Source: UBA11512 sp964623895
Lineage (GTDB): Bacteria; Bacillota; Clostridia; Oscillospirales; CAG-272
Assembly (NCBI GenBank): GCA_964623895.1
Contig: CAZUWA010000001.1
Location: forward strand, 1-64,000
Reading direction: 5' to 3'
DNA length: 64,000 nt
This document shows, one piece after another, positions 52,364 to 61,110 of the stretch. Each line of letters begins with the position of its first letter. The first letter of the stretch is position 1. The notes below the pieces were generated by a model. That model had not been told where the DNA came from. It did not search any database and saw only the letters and a list, made by a program, of their open reading frames with translations. A program made the position numbers and the translations under genes.

Positions 52364-53797
52364 ATGAAAAAGTTTTTAGCAATCGTGTTTGTCGCGCTCT
52401 TGCTGTTGTCTGCATCGGCGTGTCAAGTGTCCAAAACCGAACCGCCTGTGGGAGGAGCGACTTATTCGGAAGTCGCTTCCTCCGAAACAGGTATAAATTA
52501 CAGTTATCAAGCGCGTTTTTTCATGATCAATGACAATCACGGCGCATTTACCTCCTCCAATGACAGCACAGGCGTAGAGCGGATTGATACCCTTTTGACG
52601 ATGCTTGAAAACGCCAACGGCGATTATATCAAGATTGCCAACGGCGACCTGTTACAGGGCAGTTATGTCAGCAATAGCCTGCGCGGAAGACCGATGATCG
52701 AAGCATTAAATGAAATGAATTTCACTTGCTTTGTGATCGGTAATCATGAATTTGACTGGGGCATTGAGGAAATCGCTAAGTATGCGGATGGCATTCTTGA
52801 CAATGGGGAAGCGGAATTTCCTTTTCTTGGTGCAAACATTGTCTATAAAGAGAGTGGCAAGCGCCCTGAGTGGATCGAGCCGTATACGATCGTTGAGCAA
52901 AACGGTCTTAAAGTCGGCATCATCGGGGTGATCGGCGATCGCCTTGAAAGCAGTATTTTATCTACAAAGGTCGAGGATTATGAATTCCTTCCGTATACTT
53001 CGATGGTTGGTGAATATGCCGCAGAGTTGCGAGAAGCCGGCTGTGATTCCGTTGTACTTGCCACGCATGAATATGAGCAGGGAACCAACAATACTATTGC
53101 GACTCTGTCCGACATTCAAGCGATCGACGCTATCTTTTGTGCACACACGCACCAGAAGATCAATGATCAAGTGGCTCGTTCCGATGGCTACTTGATCCCT
53201 GTTTTGCAGAATTATGGCAACGGAGGCACTGCTTCTGAACTTATTCTTGATTACAGCAGTGATAATTACCCGGTTGTTACTTCCAGACAATATAACATCC
53301 GTTCTTATGATTTAAGTGTTGAGATGACGCAGAGCGTTATTGAGCGCTATAGAGAAGCAATCAAAAGTTCGGAGGAAATTATTACAGAGTTGCCGAATCC
53401 GCTCAGTAAATCCGAACTTGGTGTGCTTGCTTGCGATAGTATGAAATTTGAGTTTTCTGTTGACATCGGGGCGATCAACATAGCCGGTGTCCGTGCGACG
53501 ATTGATCATACATCGGTGACGGCGGCGGATCTTTACAAGGTCTTTCCGTTCGATAACTATATCGTTTTGGTTACCATCAGTGGGGAGCAGATCAAAGAAT
53601 TGTATACAAGAAGCGGTAGCTTCTTGTATTTCAACAGTGATTTTGATCCTTCCGATTTTTCGGACAAGGATGAGTATACTGTTGCTGTTGTTGACTATGT
53701 GTTTGAGTCTCCTTACTATACATACGTTTTCGATGGCAGCAATTATCAGTATACCGCGCAGCATTTGCGTGAACTGATGATTGAACATTTTTCCTAA
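52364..53797 (+). CDS. 5'-nucleotidase/UshA-type metallophosphatase lipoprotein
   Basis: A 477-residue lipoprotein with lipobox SASAC (Cys20). The metallophosphoesterase domain (about 45-315) has a DNHGAF start where UshA has D-x-H-G, NGDLLQGS, GNHEFDWG, ATHEYEQG and AHTHQKI, which together supply the two-metal site. A 5'-nucleotidase C-terminal domain follows (about 335-470; VFPFDNYIVLVTISG). Likely substrates are extracellular nucleotides or related phosphoesters. The start lacks a clear ribosome-binding site, but the signal peptide fixes it. It lies 54 bases after the GDPD gene and may form a phosphate-scavenging pair with it. Confidence 0.9.
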   Translation: MKKFLAIVFVALLLLSASACQVSKTEPPVGGATYSEVASSETGINYSYQARFFMINDNHGAFTSSNDSTGVERIDTLLTMLENANGDYIKIANGDLLQGSYVSNSLRGRPMIEALNEMNFTCFVIGNHEFDWGIEEIAKYADGILDNGEAEFPFLGANIVYKESGKRPEWIEPYTIVEQNGLKVGIIGVIGDRLESSILSTKVEDYEFLPYTSMVGEYAAELREAGCDSVVLATHEYEQGTNNTIATLSDIQAIDAIFCAHTHQKINDQVARSDGYLIPVLQNYGNGGTASELILDYSSDNYPVVTSRQYNIRSYDLSVEMTQSVIERYREAIKSSEEIITELPNPLSKSELGVLACDSMKFEFSVDIGAINIAGVRATIDHTSVTAADLYKVFPFDNYIVLVTISGEQIKELYTRSGSFLYFNSDFDPSDFSDKDEYTVAVVDYVFESPYYTYVFDGSNYQYTAQHLRELMIEHFS

Positions 53798-53863
53798 GAA
53801 TAAAGGAGAAAAACATCTACAAGATCATATTTGTTGATGTGTGATATGATTTCCAACAGAAAA

Positions 53864-53900
53864 ATGCCACGGCGTTGTTGCCGTGGCATCAGCTTTTTTT
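53864..53900 (+). terminator. intrinsic terminator after the metallophosphatase gene
   Basis: A perfect 10-base-pair stem, ATGCCACGGC (53864-53873) with GCCGTGGCAT (53880-53889), followed by CAGC and TTTTTTT. Confidence 0.88.
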
Positions 53901-53928
53901 GTTTAGAAAAACTGCTTTGTTGACAGTC

Positions 53929-53955
53929 AAAAGCACCGCAACGTGCGGTGCTTTT
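53929..53955 (-). terminator. terminator of the Crp-ABC operon
   Basis: A perfect 12-base-pair stem, AAAAGCACCGCA (53929-53940) with TGCGGTGCTTTT (53944-53955). It lies 20 bases past the ATPase stop on the minus strand; the stem itself supplies the U-run, so it may act in both directions. Confidence 0.8.
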
Positions 53956-53975
53956 GAGCGTAAACGAATCTTCTA

Positions 53976-54560
53976 TTATATTGTTTTCATGTGGTATTTG
54001 AATTCCGTTATCCTTGTGCAAAGTGCCTCGGCATCAGCGCGGTCATGTGTGACAAGGAGAAAGGTTTTTCCTATTAAAAAGTCCTTTATAGGCGTGAAAA
54101 GCATCTTTTTACTTTCCTCGTCCAATCCTTTGAACGGTTCATCGAAGAGGTAGATCTCTCCATTAAGCGCGAGCGCACGTGCGATGACAGCGCGTTGCGC
54201 CATGCCGCCGGAGAGCTCGCTTGGGTATTTTTTTGAATGTTCCTTCAAGCCAAACGTTATTAGCAATTCCATTGCGCGTGCTGTTGCGTGTTTTTCCTGA
54301 ATGACTGCGGCGACGTTTTCAAGGACGGTAAAGGTGGGTAACAATCGTGGTTCTTGAAAAAGATATACAACTTCGCCGTTGACTTCTACTGTTCCGCTGT
54401 CAGGTTCTTCCAACCCTGCGATCAAACGAAGCAAAGTGGTTTTGCCACATCCGGAAGGGGCAATGATTCCCAAGCGCTCACAGGGGGCGACGTGCATTGA
54501 AAGTCCGTTTATGACCATCTGTGTATCGTATGATTTTTTTATATTCTTTAAAATGATCAT
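53976..54560 (-). CDS. ABC transporter ATP-binding protein (NitT/TauT type)
   Basis: The ATPase of the import system below. The 194-residue product has Walker A APSGCGKTT (about 34-42), a Q-loop near LFQEPRLLP, signature LSGGMAQR, Walker B YLFDEPFKGLD and the switch His in VTHDRADA. It is complete in motifs but about 50 residues shorter than the usual 245-260, ending soon after the H-loop. Its ATG overlaps the permease stop (ATGA). Confidence 0.9.
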   Translation of the reverse strand: MIILKNIKKSYDTQMVINGLSMHVAPCERLGIIAPSGCGKTTLLRLIAGLEEPDSGTVEVNGEVVYLFQEPRLLPTFTVLENVAAVIQEKHATARAMELLITFGLKEHSKKYPSELSGGMAQRAVIARALALNGEIYLFDEPFKGLDEESKKMLFTPIKDFLIGKTFLLVTHDRADAEALCTRITEFKYHMKTI

Positions 54561-55327
54561 TTTCGATACTTTCTCCTTTCATATAGCCAAAAACAACCTT
54601 CCATCAATTTTTCCAGTGTATAACTGCCGGTAACGACTAGCACGGTCCATGCGATCAGTTCGCTTGTCAGAAGATTTTCCTTTGAAAATTGCATATTTCC
54701 GCCTATGGTGTTCTTGATCCGTCCCAACACCTCAGCCGCAACACCGGCCTTGAAAGCCAGACCGAGCGCGGTGAGCATTGCCGTTTTGAAAAAGGGATAG
54801 ACCTGCGGAATGATCAGATATTTGATTTTCTTTAAAAAAGAAAATCGGTAGCAATTTGCCATTTCGTAAAGTCCGACATCTTTACTTTTAAACCCGGCTT
54901 CTGTGTTTGCCCAGATGATCGGCAGGACGATCAACACCGTGAGAATGCTCGGCATAGCATCGATCCCTCCCGACACTCGATAGAGGAGCATCATGAGGAT
55001 CAGCACTACAGATGCGACTGGGGTAGCCTTGATTATTGACAAAAAAGGTGAAAAGAAGATGTGAAGAACCTCGACCTTTGCTGTCAATGCCGCAAGCCCG
55101 ACACCGAAAAGAACGCCAACGAGATAGCCGGTTAAAATGTTGCGGAAGGTCGCAAAAATGCTCTTCCACAGCCCACCGCTCCTTGAAATATCAAAAAAAG
55201 CTTTGAGCGTTTCGATGGGTGTAGGCAATATCCAACTTTCACCGATCAGTTCTGCGGCAATCCACCAGATCGCTATCCAAAGAGCGACTGATAGGGCAGT
55301 TAGTAGCGTTTTCACACTTCTTTTCAC
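54557..55327 (-). CDS. ABC transporter permease (NitT/TauT/SsuC type)
   Basis: A 256-residue permease with about six helices. It opens with LLTALSVALWIAIWWIAAELIG and carries ESWILPTPIETLKAFFDI. The coupling region GLAFKAGVAAEVLGR (the EAA-like loop) shows the family. Family members import nitrate, taurine, sulfonates, thiamine precursors or other small compounds; the substrate here is not readable. It lies between the binding-protein and ATPase genes on the minus strand. Confidence 0.9.
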   Translation of the reverse strand: MKRSVKTLLTALSVALWIAIWWIAAELIGESWILPTPIETLKAFFDISRSGGLWKSIFATFRNILTGYLVGVLFGVGLAALTAKVEVLHIFFSPFLSIIKATPVASVVLILMMLLYRVSGGIDAMPSILTVLIVLPIIWANTEAGFKSKDVGLYEMANCYRFSFLKKIKYLIIPQVYPFFKTAMLTALGLAFKAGVAAEVLGRIKNTIGGNMQFSKENLLTSELIAWTVLVVTGSYTLEKLMEGCFWLYERRKYRK

Positions 55328-55343
55328 AGTTTAGTTCTCTCTT

Positions 55344-56393
55344 TTATTTGTTGTAGTAGAAATCATCTCCCGGCAGTTTGCCGCCGATAGATTTTGGATC
55401 GAGACCGAAAAGCACTTCAAGTGTGCCTGCCATGGCATTCTTCATCTGTTCGCCCTCATAGCAAATGAGATTGCTTTTGGTGATGGCAACTTTTGCAATC
55501 GGCGCTTTGGCAATGATTCCTGCATCGACTACGGCTTGTGCCGCCTCATCGTCTGCCTTTTTGATGAATTCAACGGATGTTCTGTATTCGGTGAGGAATG
55601 CATCCAAGGCGTCTTTGTGCTCTTGAGCAAATATTTTGGTCGCAACCACACAGCCTTGTGTCAGTTCACAGTCAGCAACACGATTCCACTCTTCTGTCAT
55701 GTCGAGTGCGTATCTGACATTTTCCACTGTTTTGCTGACAACAGTTGCTCTCGGTTCGGGAAGCATCACGATGCAGGAAGGATTTGACGCGATCTTGGCT
55801 GAAACTTCTTCTGCGGAGGCGCTGTATTCCACCGTCACATCACTGCCGACGGTCAGTCCATTCTCCTTCAAGACATATTCCAAAATATACTGTGGCGTGG
55901 AGCCCTCGCCGGTGGTGTAGATCGTCTTACCTTTAAGGTCTGTAATGCTCTTGACGGTTTCGCCGTTTACTTCCAAAACGTAGAGTACACCGAGGGTGTT
56001 AAGGGCAACTAATTCGACATCGACGTCAGGCATATTGTAGAGTTTTGCTGCCACATTGACGGGAAGCGCCGCCAGGTCGTAAATGCCGGTTTTCAAACCT
56101 GCGATGACCTGTGTGGGATCGGATTTGACATCGATGGTATAGTTGTTGACGGTCGCTTTGGCATTGTTGTCGACGATCAACTTGGAGGCACCAAGACCGG
56201 TTGAACCGGAAAGCAGTGCCAATTTTACATCTTCTCCTTCAAAGGAAGGCTCGGTGGAACTTTTACTTTCGGTAGGCGTTACGGAAGCGCCGACGCTCGG
56301 CTCAGCGCCTTCGGTCGTGATAAAATTTTTGGCGCAGCCTGTTGTCGCAAGGAGCATCAACACAGCCAAAACAAATGCAAGTGTTTTTTTCAT
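55344..56393 (-). CDS. ABC transporter substrate-binding lipoprotein (NMT1/TauA-like)
   Basis: A 349-residue binding protein with lipobox ATTGC (Cys20) and a Ser/Thr/Glu-rich linker to about residue 50. The periplasmic-type II fold is seen in LALLSGSTGLGASKLIV, DPTQVIAGLKTGIYDLAALP, LKGKTIYTTGEGSTPQYIL and IASNPSCIVMLPEPRATV. The last is common in NitT/TauT proteins. The start overlaps the crp/fnr-type gene stop by 4 bases. Confidence 0.9.
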   Translation of the reverse strand: MKKTLAFVLAVLMLLATTGCAKNFITTEGAEPSVGASVTPTESKSSTEPSFEGEDVKLALLSGSTGLGASKLIVDNNAKATVNNYTIDVKSDPTQVIAGLKTGIYDLAALPVNVAAKLYNMPDVDVELVALNTLGVLYVLEVNGETVKSITDLKGKTIYTTGEGSTPQYILEYVLKENGLTVGSDVTVEYSASAEEVSAKIASNPSCIVMLPEPRATVVSKTVENVRYALDMTEEWNRVADCELTQGCVVATKIFAQEHKDALDAFLTEYRTSVEFIKKADDEAAQAVVDAGIIAKAPIAKVAITKSNLICYEGEQMKNAMAGTLEVLFGLDPKSIGGKLPGDDFYYNK

Positions 56394-57049
56394 GATTTCA
56401 TTCCTCTTTCTTCTGTAAGAACGACTTGATTGCCGTTCTTTTCGATTTTTTTCTCTTCAATCAACTTTTCAAATGCACGATAGAGACTTGCTCTTCCGAT
56501 CCCCAAACGTGAGGCAAGGGATGCCATCCGACAGGGAAGGATGCGCACACCGTTTTCTTCCGGCAGTTTTTTTAGAAAGGTATAGACCTTTTCTTCGGCG
56601 GTCGGCGCGGTATAGAAGCGAATACGTTCGTTTAAAAAGCGGATCTTTTCCGACTGCACCGAAATAACATTGCGTGCTAAGTGAGGTTCGGTTTTCATCA
56701 GCTCTCCGAACAGCGTTTCAGGAATCCAAAATACCGTTGTTTTGCTTAGTGCGTGAATGTTGGTTTCAAATCGTTCTCCTTCTGCAAACAGAGAGGAAAA
56801 ACCGAAAACAGCACCGGGGAGCAGTCGATTGAGAGTGACCTTATCTGCTTTTTGTCCCGCACCGATTTGCAACCGTCCTTCATACAGGATACCGAGTGCT
56901 CCGCCGTCATATGCAACGCGATCTCCCTTTTCATATTGCTTTTTCAAAAAAGCGGGAGAAGTGAGAAGCAGTGACGGTAGATCTTGCGTACATCCGTCAA
57001 AAAGTGGGAGTTTTGCAAGAAATTCTTTCTCCAAATGGATATTCGCCAT
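56390..57049 (-). CDS. Crp/Fnr-family transcriptional regulator
   Basis: A 219-residue regulator. The cyclic-nucleotide-type beta-barrel (about 10-115) lacks the classical cAMP-binding RxS core: the matching region reads GAVFGFSSLFAEGERFETN. It also lacks the N-terminal cysteines of Fnr, so the signal is unknown. The C-terminal helix-turn-helix has LASRLGIGRASLYRAFEKL. It is the first gene of the ABC transporter operon and probably controls it. A perfect inverted repeat lies between its promoter and start. Confidence 0.9.
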   Translation of the reverse strand: MANIHLEKEFLAKLPLFDGCTQDLPSLLLTSPAFLKKQYEKGDRVAYDGGALGILYEGRLQIGAGQKADKVTLNRLLPGAVFGFSSLFAEGERFETNIHALSKTTVFWIPETLFGELMKTEPHLARNVISVQSEKIRFLNERIRFYTAPTAEEKVYTFLKKLPEENGVRILPCRMASLASRLGIGRASLYRAFEKLIEEKKIEKNGNQVVLTEERGMKS

Positions 57050-57059
57050 ATCTTACCTC

Positions 57060-57073
57060 TGAAAAGTGTTTCA
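57060..57073. promoter_or_regulatory. candidate operator: perfect inverted repeat TGAAA-N4-TTTCA
   Basis: The repeat lies 11 bases before the crp/fnr-type ATG and 14 bases past its -10 box. The 5-4-5 layout fits a Crp/Fnr dimer half-site arrangement, though the bases differ from both the cAMP-Crp and Fnr consensus. A protein bound here would block transcription, so self-repression is a reasonable guess. Confidence 0.45.
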
Positions 57074-57087
57074 TTTGAGACGGTTTT

Positions 57088-57115
57088 ATTATACACAAAG
57101 AAAAAAGAATGTCAA
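57088..57115 (-). promoter_or_regulatory. promoter of the Crp-ABC operon
   Basis: On the minus strand, -35 TTGACA (57115-57110), a 16-base spacer and TATAAT (57093-57088), 38 bases before the start. Confidence 0.75.
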
Positions 57116-57166
57116 GAACTTTTTGAAATTTCTTTGTGAGAAGTTCATATTTTTTGCAAAGAAAAC

Positions 57167-57195
57167 TTGAAAAATCATAAAATGTATGGTATACT
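57167..57195 (+). promoter_or_regulatory. promoter of the ANL-protein operon
   Basis: TTGAAA (57167-57172), a 17-base spacer and TATACT (57190-57195), 39 bases before the ATG. It is divergent from the Crp-ABC promoter. The arms GAACTT (57116-57121) and AAGTTC (57141-57146) lie between the two promoters. Confidence 0.7.
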
Positions 57196-57234
57196 GTAAT
57201 CGTATATGAAAATTTATAAGAAAGGATCGACGAT

Positions 57235-58893
57235 ATGGCTATACTTCCGCTACCGAAAAAGAAGCAAGCGCTATATGAAGTGACGCCCTTCAGCTCTTTC
57301 AGAGAGATGTTGGAGATCGCGAGAACAGAAGCAGGCGATACTATTGCTATTAAATATAAGGAAAAATCCATCAGACGAGATGTGACATACAATGAACTGG
57401 TCAACCGGGTGGATGTGCTAGGCACGGCACTTGCAGACCTTGAAGGAGGATTGGGGCATGTTGCGATCCTTGGCGAAAACAGTTTTCGCTGGATATCCGT
57501 TTATCTGACCGTGCTTTGTTCGGATGGTGCGGTGATTCCCATGGACAGCGAACTGCCTTTTTCCGAGATAATCAATATTTTGAATCACAGTGATACCACG
57601 ACTGTTTTCTTTGACAAGACGTTTTTGGAGTATTTTAAAGAAAACAAAGCACTTCTTCCGAATGTTAAAAATTATGTGTGTCTAAATCTAAGAGCTTCTG
57701 AGGCGGAGGATGGTATCCTCTCCTATGATGCTCTTGTAGAAAAGGGTGCGGCGGCACTCAGTGAGGGCGATGAGCGGTTCTTGCATACCAGAGCTGCCGG
57801 TGGGGTATTGAAGATGTTGATCTACCACAGCGGCAGTTTGGACGGACTCTGTGCGGTAATGCTCACGCAGGATAATCTGATCAATGAGGTTAAGAGCATT
57901 TTAGCGTTGACTCCTTTTTATAAGAGGACTCTTTCTGTTGTTCCGTATTACAAATCTATGGAACTTGTCACCTGTCTTCTTTCCTCCTTTCACAGTCATG
58001 CGACGGTTTGCATCGGTGATGGCTATAAGCAATTCCAGAAGAATTTATTGGAATATCAGCCGGATTATCTTTTTTTGCCCCCGCTTTATGTTGAGAGCAT
58101 TCATAAGAAACTGATTACTACTATTGAGAAGCAGGGTCGCCTTGAAACCTTCGAAACGCTGATCAAGACCAGTGCGGCAATGCGCAAAGTCGGCATTGAC
58201 AGAACAAAGCAGTTCTTCTCTGCTATTCATGAAATGGCAGGCGGAAAACTGGAAGCGGTATATGTGACCGGTGCTTTTGTGAATCCCGAATCTATTCGTT
58301 TTTTTGATGATATCGGCTTCCCGGTTTTGTCGAGTTACGGCATGGCGGAATGCTCCTCACTGATTGCTATTGGTAGAGAACAGAAGAAGGATTTGCATTC
58401 TGTCGGTGTCATTCTGCCTTGTGTGCAGGTGAAGATTGCAGACCCGGATGAAGAAGGTATCGGTGAGATCTGCATTCGCGGTGAAAGCACCACGATGGGT
58501 TACTATAAAAATCCGGGCAAAACGGCAGAGCGTTTCGAATTGGCAGGATGGTTCCGCACGGGTGACACCGGAAAGATCACGGCTGACGGCAGGCTGTATA
58601 TAGACGAGATCAACCCGGAAAAAATGATTTTCAAAAGTGGCAGAACGGTGTTGAAGGCGGAAATCGAAGGATACCTTGAGACGTTGCCCGGCATTGAGAC
58701 GGCGGCTGTCTACACAGGAAAGAATGCTGACGGTGTCGAATTGCTCATTGAGGCGGATATCGTTTTAAATGACGAGTTGTCCGATCTTGATAAGAACGCA
58801 CGTGTGGCGGCTGTTAAAGAAAAGATCGATCGATTAAACAACACATTGCCGGCATATAAGAGAGTCAGCAAAGTCCATATCAAAAAGAGGTAG
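57235..58893 (+). CDS. degenerate acyl-adenylate-forming (ANL) ligase homologue
   Basis: A 552-residue member of the AMP-dependent synthetase/acyl-CoA ligase superfamily. The overall fold marks are there: VAILGENSFRWISVYL, SSYGMAECSSL (A5), GEICIRGESTTMGYYKNP, and FRTGDTGKI with the ribose-binding Asp (A7). The phosphate loop (A3, about 193-209) should read YTSGTTGxPKG but is YHSGSLDGLCAV, losing most Thr/Gly and the Lys. The usual A10 lysine motif (PKTxxGK) is absent; the protein ends VSKVHIKKR. It may be inactive or act as a binding protein. AGAAAGGA precedes the ATG. An ECF S component gene follows by 6 bases. Confidence 0.8.
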   Translation: MAILPLPKKKQALYEVTPFSSFREMLEIARTEAGDTIAIKYKEKSIRRDVTYNELVNRVDVLGTALADLEGGLGHVAILGENSFRWISVYLTVLCSDGAVIPMDSELPFSEIINILNHSDTTTVFFDKTFLEYFKENKALLPNVKNYVCLNLRASEAEDGILSYDALVEKGAAALSEGDERFLHTRAAGGVLKMLIYHSGSLDGLCAVMLTQDNLINEVKSILALTPFYKRTLSVVPYYKSMELVTCLLSSFHSHATVCIGDGYKQFQKNLLEYQPDYLFLPPLYVESIHKKLITTIEKQGRLETFETLIKTSAAMRKVGIDRTKQFFSAIHEMAGGKLEAVYVTGAFVNPESIRFFDDIGFPVLSSYGMAECSSLIAIGREQKKDLHSVGVILPCVQVKIADPDEEGIGEICIRGESTTMGYYKNPGKTAERFELAGWFRTGDTGKITADGRLYIDEINPEKMIFKSGRTVLKAEIEGYLETLPGIETAAVYTGKNADGVELLIEADIVLNDELSDLDKNARVAAVKEKIDRLNNTLPAYKRVSKVHIKKR

Positions 58894-58899
58894 GATGCT

Positions 58900-59514
58900 A
58901 TGGTAAGAATTAAGCAAGATCGTTGCTCTATCGTAAAACTGGTTGAGCTTGCCGTTTTAACGGCGATTGTGTTGGTTTTGCAATTGGGCGGATTTGTACT
59001 TCGTCTACCGTTTCTTGCCACGCCGGTCAGTTTGGTTCTGATTCCCATCGTACTTGGTGCAATTCTGACAGGTCCGATCGGCGGTGCTTGGCTTGGCTTG
59101 GTTTTTGGTTTAGAAACGCTGTTCGTATGCGGTGTGATGGGAACGGATCTTTTCACAGCTACCCTCTTTCAAGCGCATCCCGTGCTTACTTCGGTTACCT
59201 GTATCGGTAAAGGTGTTCTTGCAGGGTTGGTGGCAGGGCTTTGCTATCGTGCGTTTGAGAAAAAGAATCGTTATGCGGCGGTGTTTACCGCCGCTGCCGT
59301 TGCGCCTGTTGTCAACACCAGCTTCTTTATTCTTTGCGGACTGTTGATGCGAGATACCATTGCCCAAAACTTCCTTGAGCAGGGCAGTACCGTGATTTAT
59401 TTCTTGGTGATCGGCTGTGCGGGATTCAATTTTATCTTTGAGTTTTTGGTCAACATGATCTTTACTCCTGCCATTCACAGATTGATCTTATTGCTCAGCA
59501 AGAATAAAGCATGA
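58900..59514 (+). CDS. ECF transporter S component
   Basis: A 204-residue membrane protein with about six helices, of the substrate-binding S subunit type in energy-coupling-factor vitamin transporters. It opens with KLVELAVLTAIVLVLQLGG, contains the GPIGGAWLGLVFGLE turn and a TCIGKGVLAGLVAGL segment, all common in this class. The ATPase and T units (EcfA, EcfT) are not in the window and would be shared. The substrate is unknown. GAGGTAGGATGCT precedes the ATG. Confidence 0.85.
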   Translation: MVRIKQDRCSIVKLVELAVLTAIVLVLQLGGFVLRLPFLATPVSLVLIPIVLGAILTGPIGGAWLGLVFGLETLFVCGVMGTDLFTATLFQAHPVLTSVTCIGKGVLAGLVAGLCYRAFEKKNRYAAVFTAAAVAPVVNTSFFILCGLLMRDTIAQNFLEQGSTVIYFLVIGCAGFNFIFEFLVNMIFTPAIHRLILLLSKNKA

Positions 59515-59536
59515 TCTGTACATGGAGGTGATTCAG

Positions 59537-60739
59537 ATGAACAGGCAAGTATTTTTCTCTGCGGACATTCTTTTGCCGAAGAGAGAGTATGAAAAGTGGG
59601 CAGTTGTTGCGTGCGACCAATTTACCTCGGAAGAACGATATTGGACATCAGTTGATGCCTTGGTTGGGGAAGCGCCTTCGGCTCTGCGGCTGATCTTGCC
59701 GGAGATATACCTTGAAAAAGAAGGCGTGGAGGAGCGCATTGCAACCATTCAGAGCAATATGGAACATTATCTTGCCTCGGATATTTTTACGGAAGAGCGG
59801 GGAATGATCTATCTTGAGCGTACCATGCCCGACGGTTCTATTCGTCACGGAGTGGTTGGTGCGATCGATCTTTCCGATTACGACTTCCGGGCGGAGAGTC
59901 ATTCGCTCATTCGTGCCACTGAAGAAACAGCGATCGAACGCATTCCGCCTCGTTTGAGGGTTAGAGAAGGGGCTGCGTTAGAACTTCCGCACATTCTTTT
60001 GTTGATCGATGATCCGGAGAATACCGTGATAGCACCGCTGACTGCTGAAAAAGAAGATCTTCGCAGGGTGTATGACTTTGAATTGATGATGCACAGCGGA
60101 CACCTGACGGGATATTGTCTTGGGAAAGCACATCAGCGTACATTATCCGCTGCGTTAGAAGCGCTGGCAGAGAAAGCGGAAGACGGTCTGCTTTTCGTTG
60201 TGGGGGATGGTAATCATTCGCTTGCGACTGCCAAAGCGGCATCTGAGACGAGCGACAGTCCTCTTGCAAAACGAGCATTGGTCGAGATCGTCAATATCCA
60301 CGATCCTGCCATTCGCTTTGAGCCGATATACCGCGCGCTGTTCGGTGTGGATGAAGAAGCACTCTTCTCTGCATTTCTTGCCGCGATGGGCGGAGAATAT
60401 GAAGGTGAAGATGGGCAGGATTTTGATCTCGTCGGCAGTGGGATCACGCGCACGGTGCGCGTCAAGCCTAGGGCAAAATTGCCGGTCGGAACCCTGCAAC
60501 CCTTTTTGGATGACTATCTAAACCATCATCCGGAAGTCAGAATCGACTATATCCATGGCGAGGAAACACTCTTTGACCTTTGTGGGAAAGCGGGTGTTGC
60601 GGGTTTTATTTTCAAAGGAATGGAAAAAAATGAGTTGTTTGAAGCGGTACGTGTAGACGGCTCGTTGCCCAGAAAAACTTTTTCAATGGGGCATGCATTT
60701 GAAAAACGCTTCTATATGGAAGCGCGAAGAATAAAATAA
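59537..60739 (+). CDS. DUF1015 family protein
   Basis: A 400-residue DUF1015 protein. From ATG 59537 (GGAGGTGATTCAG upstream) it opens with VFFSADILLPKREYEKWAVVACDQFTS. Later marks are PRLRVREGAALELPHILLLIDDP, VVGDGNHSLATAKAA near residue 219-233, and ALVEIVNIHDPAIRFEPIYR. An archaeal member, SerK, is a free-serine kinase, so a small-molecule phosphorylation role is possible, but most members are uncharacterised. Co-directional with the S component gene, 22 bases away. Confidence 0.85.
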   Translation: MNRQVFFSADILLPKREYEKWAVVACDQFTSEERYWTSVDALVGEAPSALRLILPEIYLEKEGVEERIATIQSNMEHYLASDIFTEERGMIYLERTMPDGSIRHGVVGAIDLSDYDFRAESHSLIRATEETAIERIPPRLRVREGAALELPHILLLIDDPENTVIAPLTAEKEDLRRVYDFELMMHSGHLTGYCLGKAHQRTLSAALEALAEKAEDGLLFVVGDGNHSLATAKAASETSDSPLAKRALVEIVNIHDPAIRFEPIYRALFGVDEEALFSAFLAAMGGEYEGEDGQDFDLVGSGITRTVRVKPRAKLPVGTLQPFLDDYLNHHPEVRIDYIHGEETLFDLCGKAGVAGFIFKGMEKNELFEAVRVDGSLPRKTFSMGHAFEKRFYMEARRIK

Positions 60740-60760
60740 AGAATGAAAGGAATTATTATT

Positions 60761-61102
60761 ATGAAAAAAGCACTCAGAATCTTAGCACTTGCGATGGTAT
60801 TGGCAACACTGTCTTTGACACTGCTTTCTTGCGCTCCGACTTTGTCCGGAACATATGCGGCGGAAGGTATTCTCTCCGAAGGTTCATTCGCTTTCAATGG
60901 AAGCAAAGTCACCTACACATCGAAGTTGCTTGGCAAAGCTCAAAGCTATGAAGGCAAATATTCGATCAATGAAGATGCAGGCACCATTACTTTCACCTTT
61001 GATGATGAAGATTGTCCGTTTGAAAACGGTAGCTACGATTTTACTCAGGATAAGGAGGCGGATACCGTAAAGATCGGTCTGGTGACCTATACTAAGCAGT
61101 GA
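60761..61102 (+). CDS. small lipoprotein of unknown function
   Basis: I do not recognise this family. The 113-residue product has a signal peptide and lipobox TLLSC (Cys24). The remaining 89 residues look like one beta-barrel: GTYAAEGILSEGSFAFNGSK, a YEGKYSIN strand, ITFTFDD and an ending GLVTYTKQ. This order of strands is like other small lipoproteins with a G-x-Y start. GAAAGGA lies 10 bases before the ATG. A terminator follows directly. Confidence 0.8.
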   Translation: MKKALRILALAMVLATLSLTLLSCAPTLSGTYAAEGILSEGSFAFNGSKVTYTSKLLGKAQSYEGKYSINEDAGTITFTFDDEDCPFENGSYDFTQDKEADTVKIGLVTYTKQ

Positions 61103-61110
61103 TCCGACAG

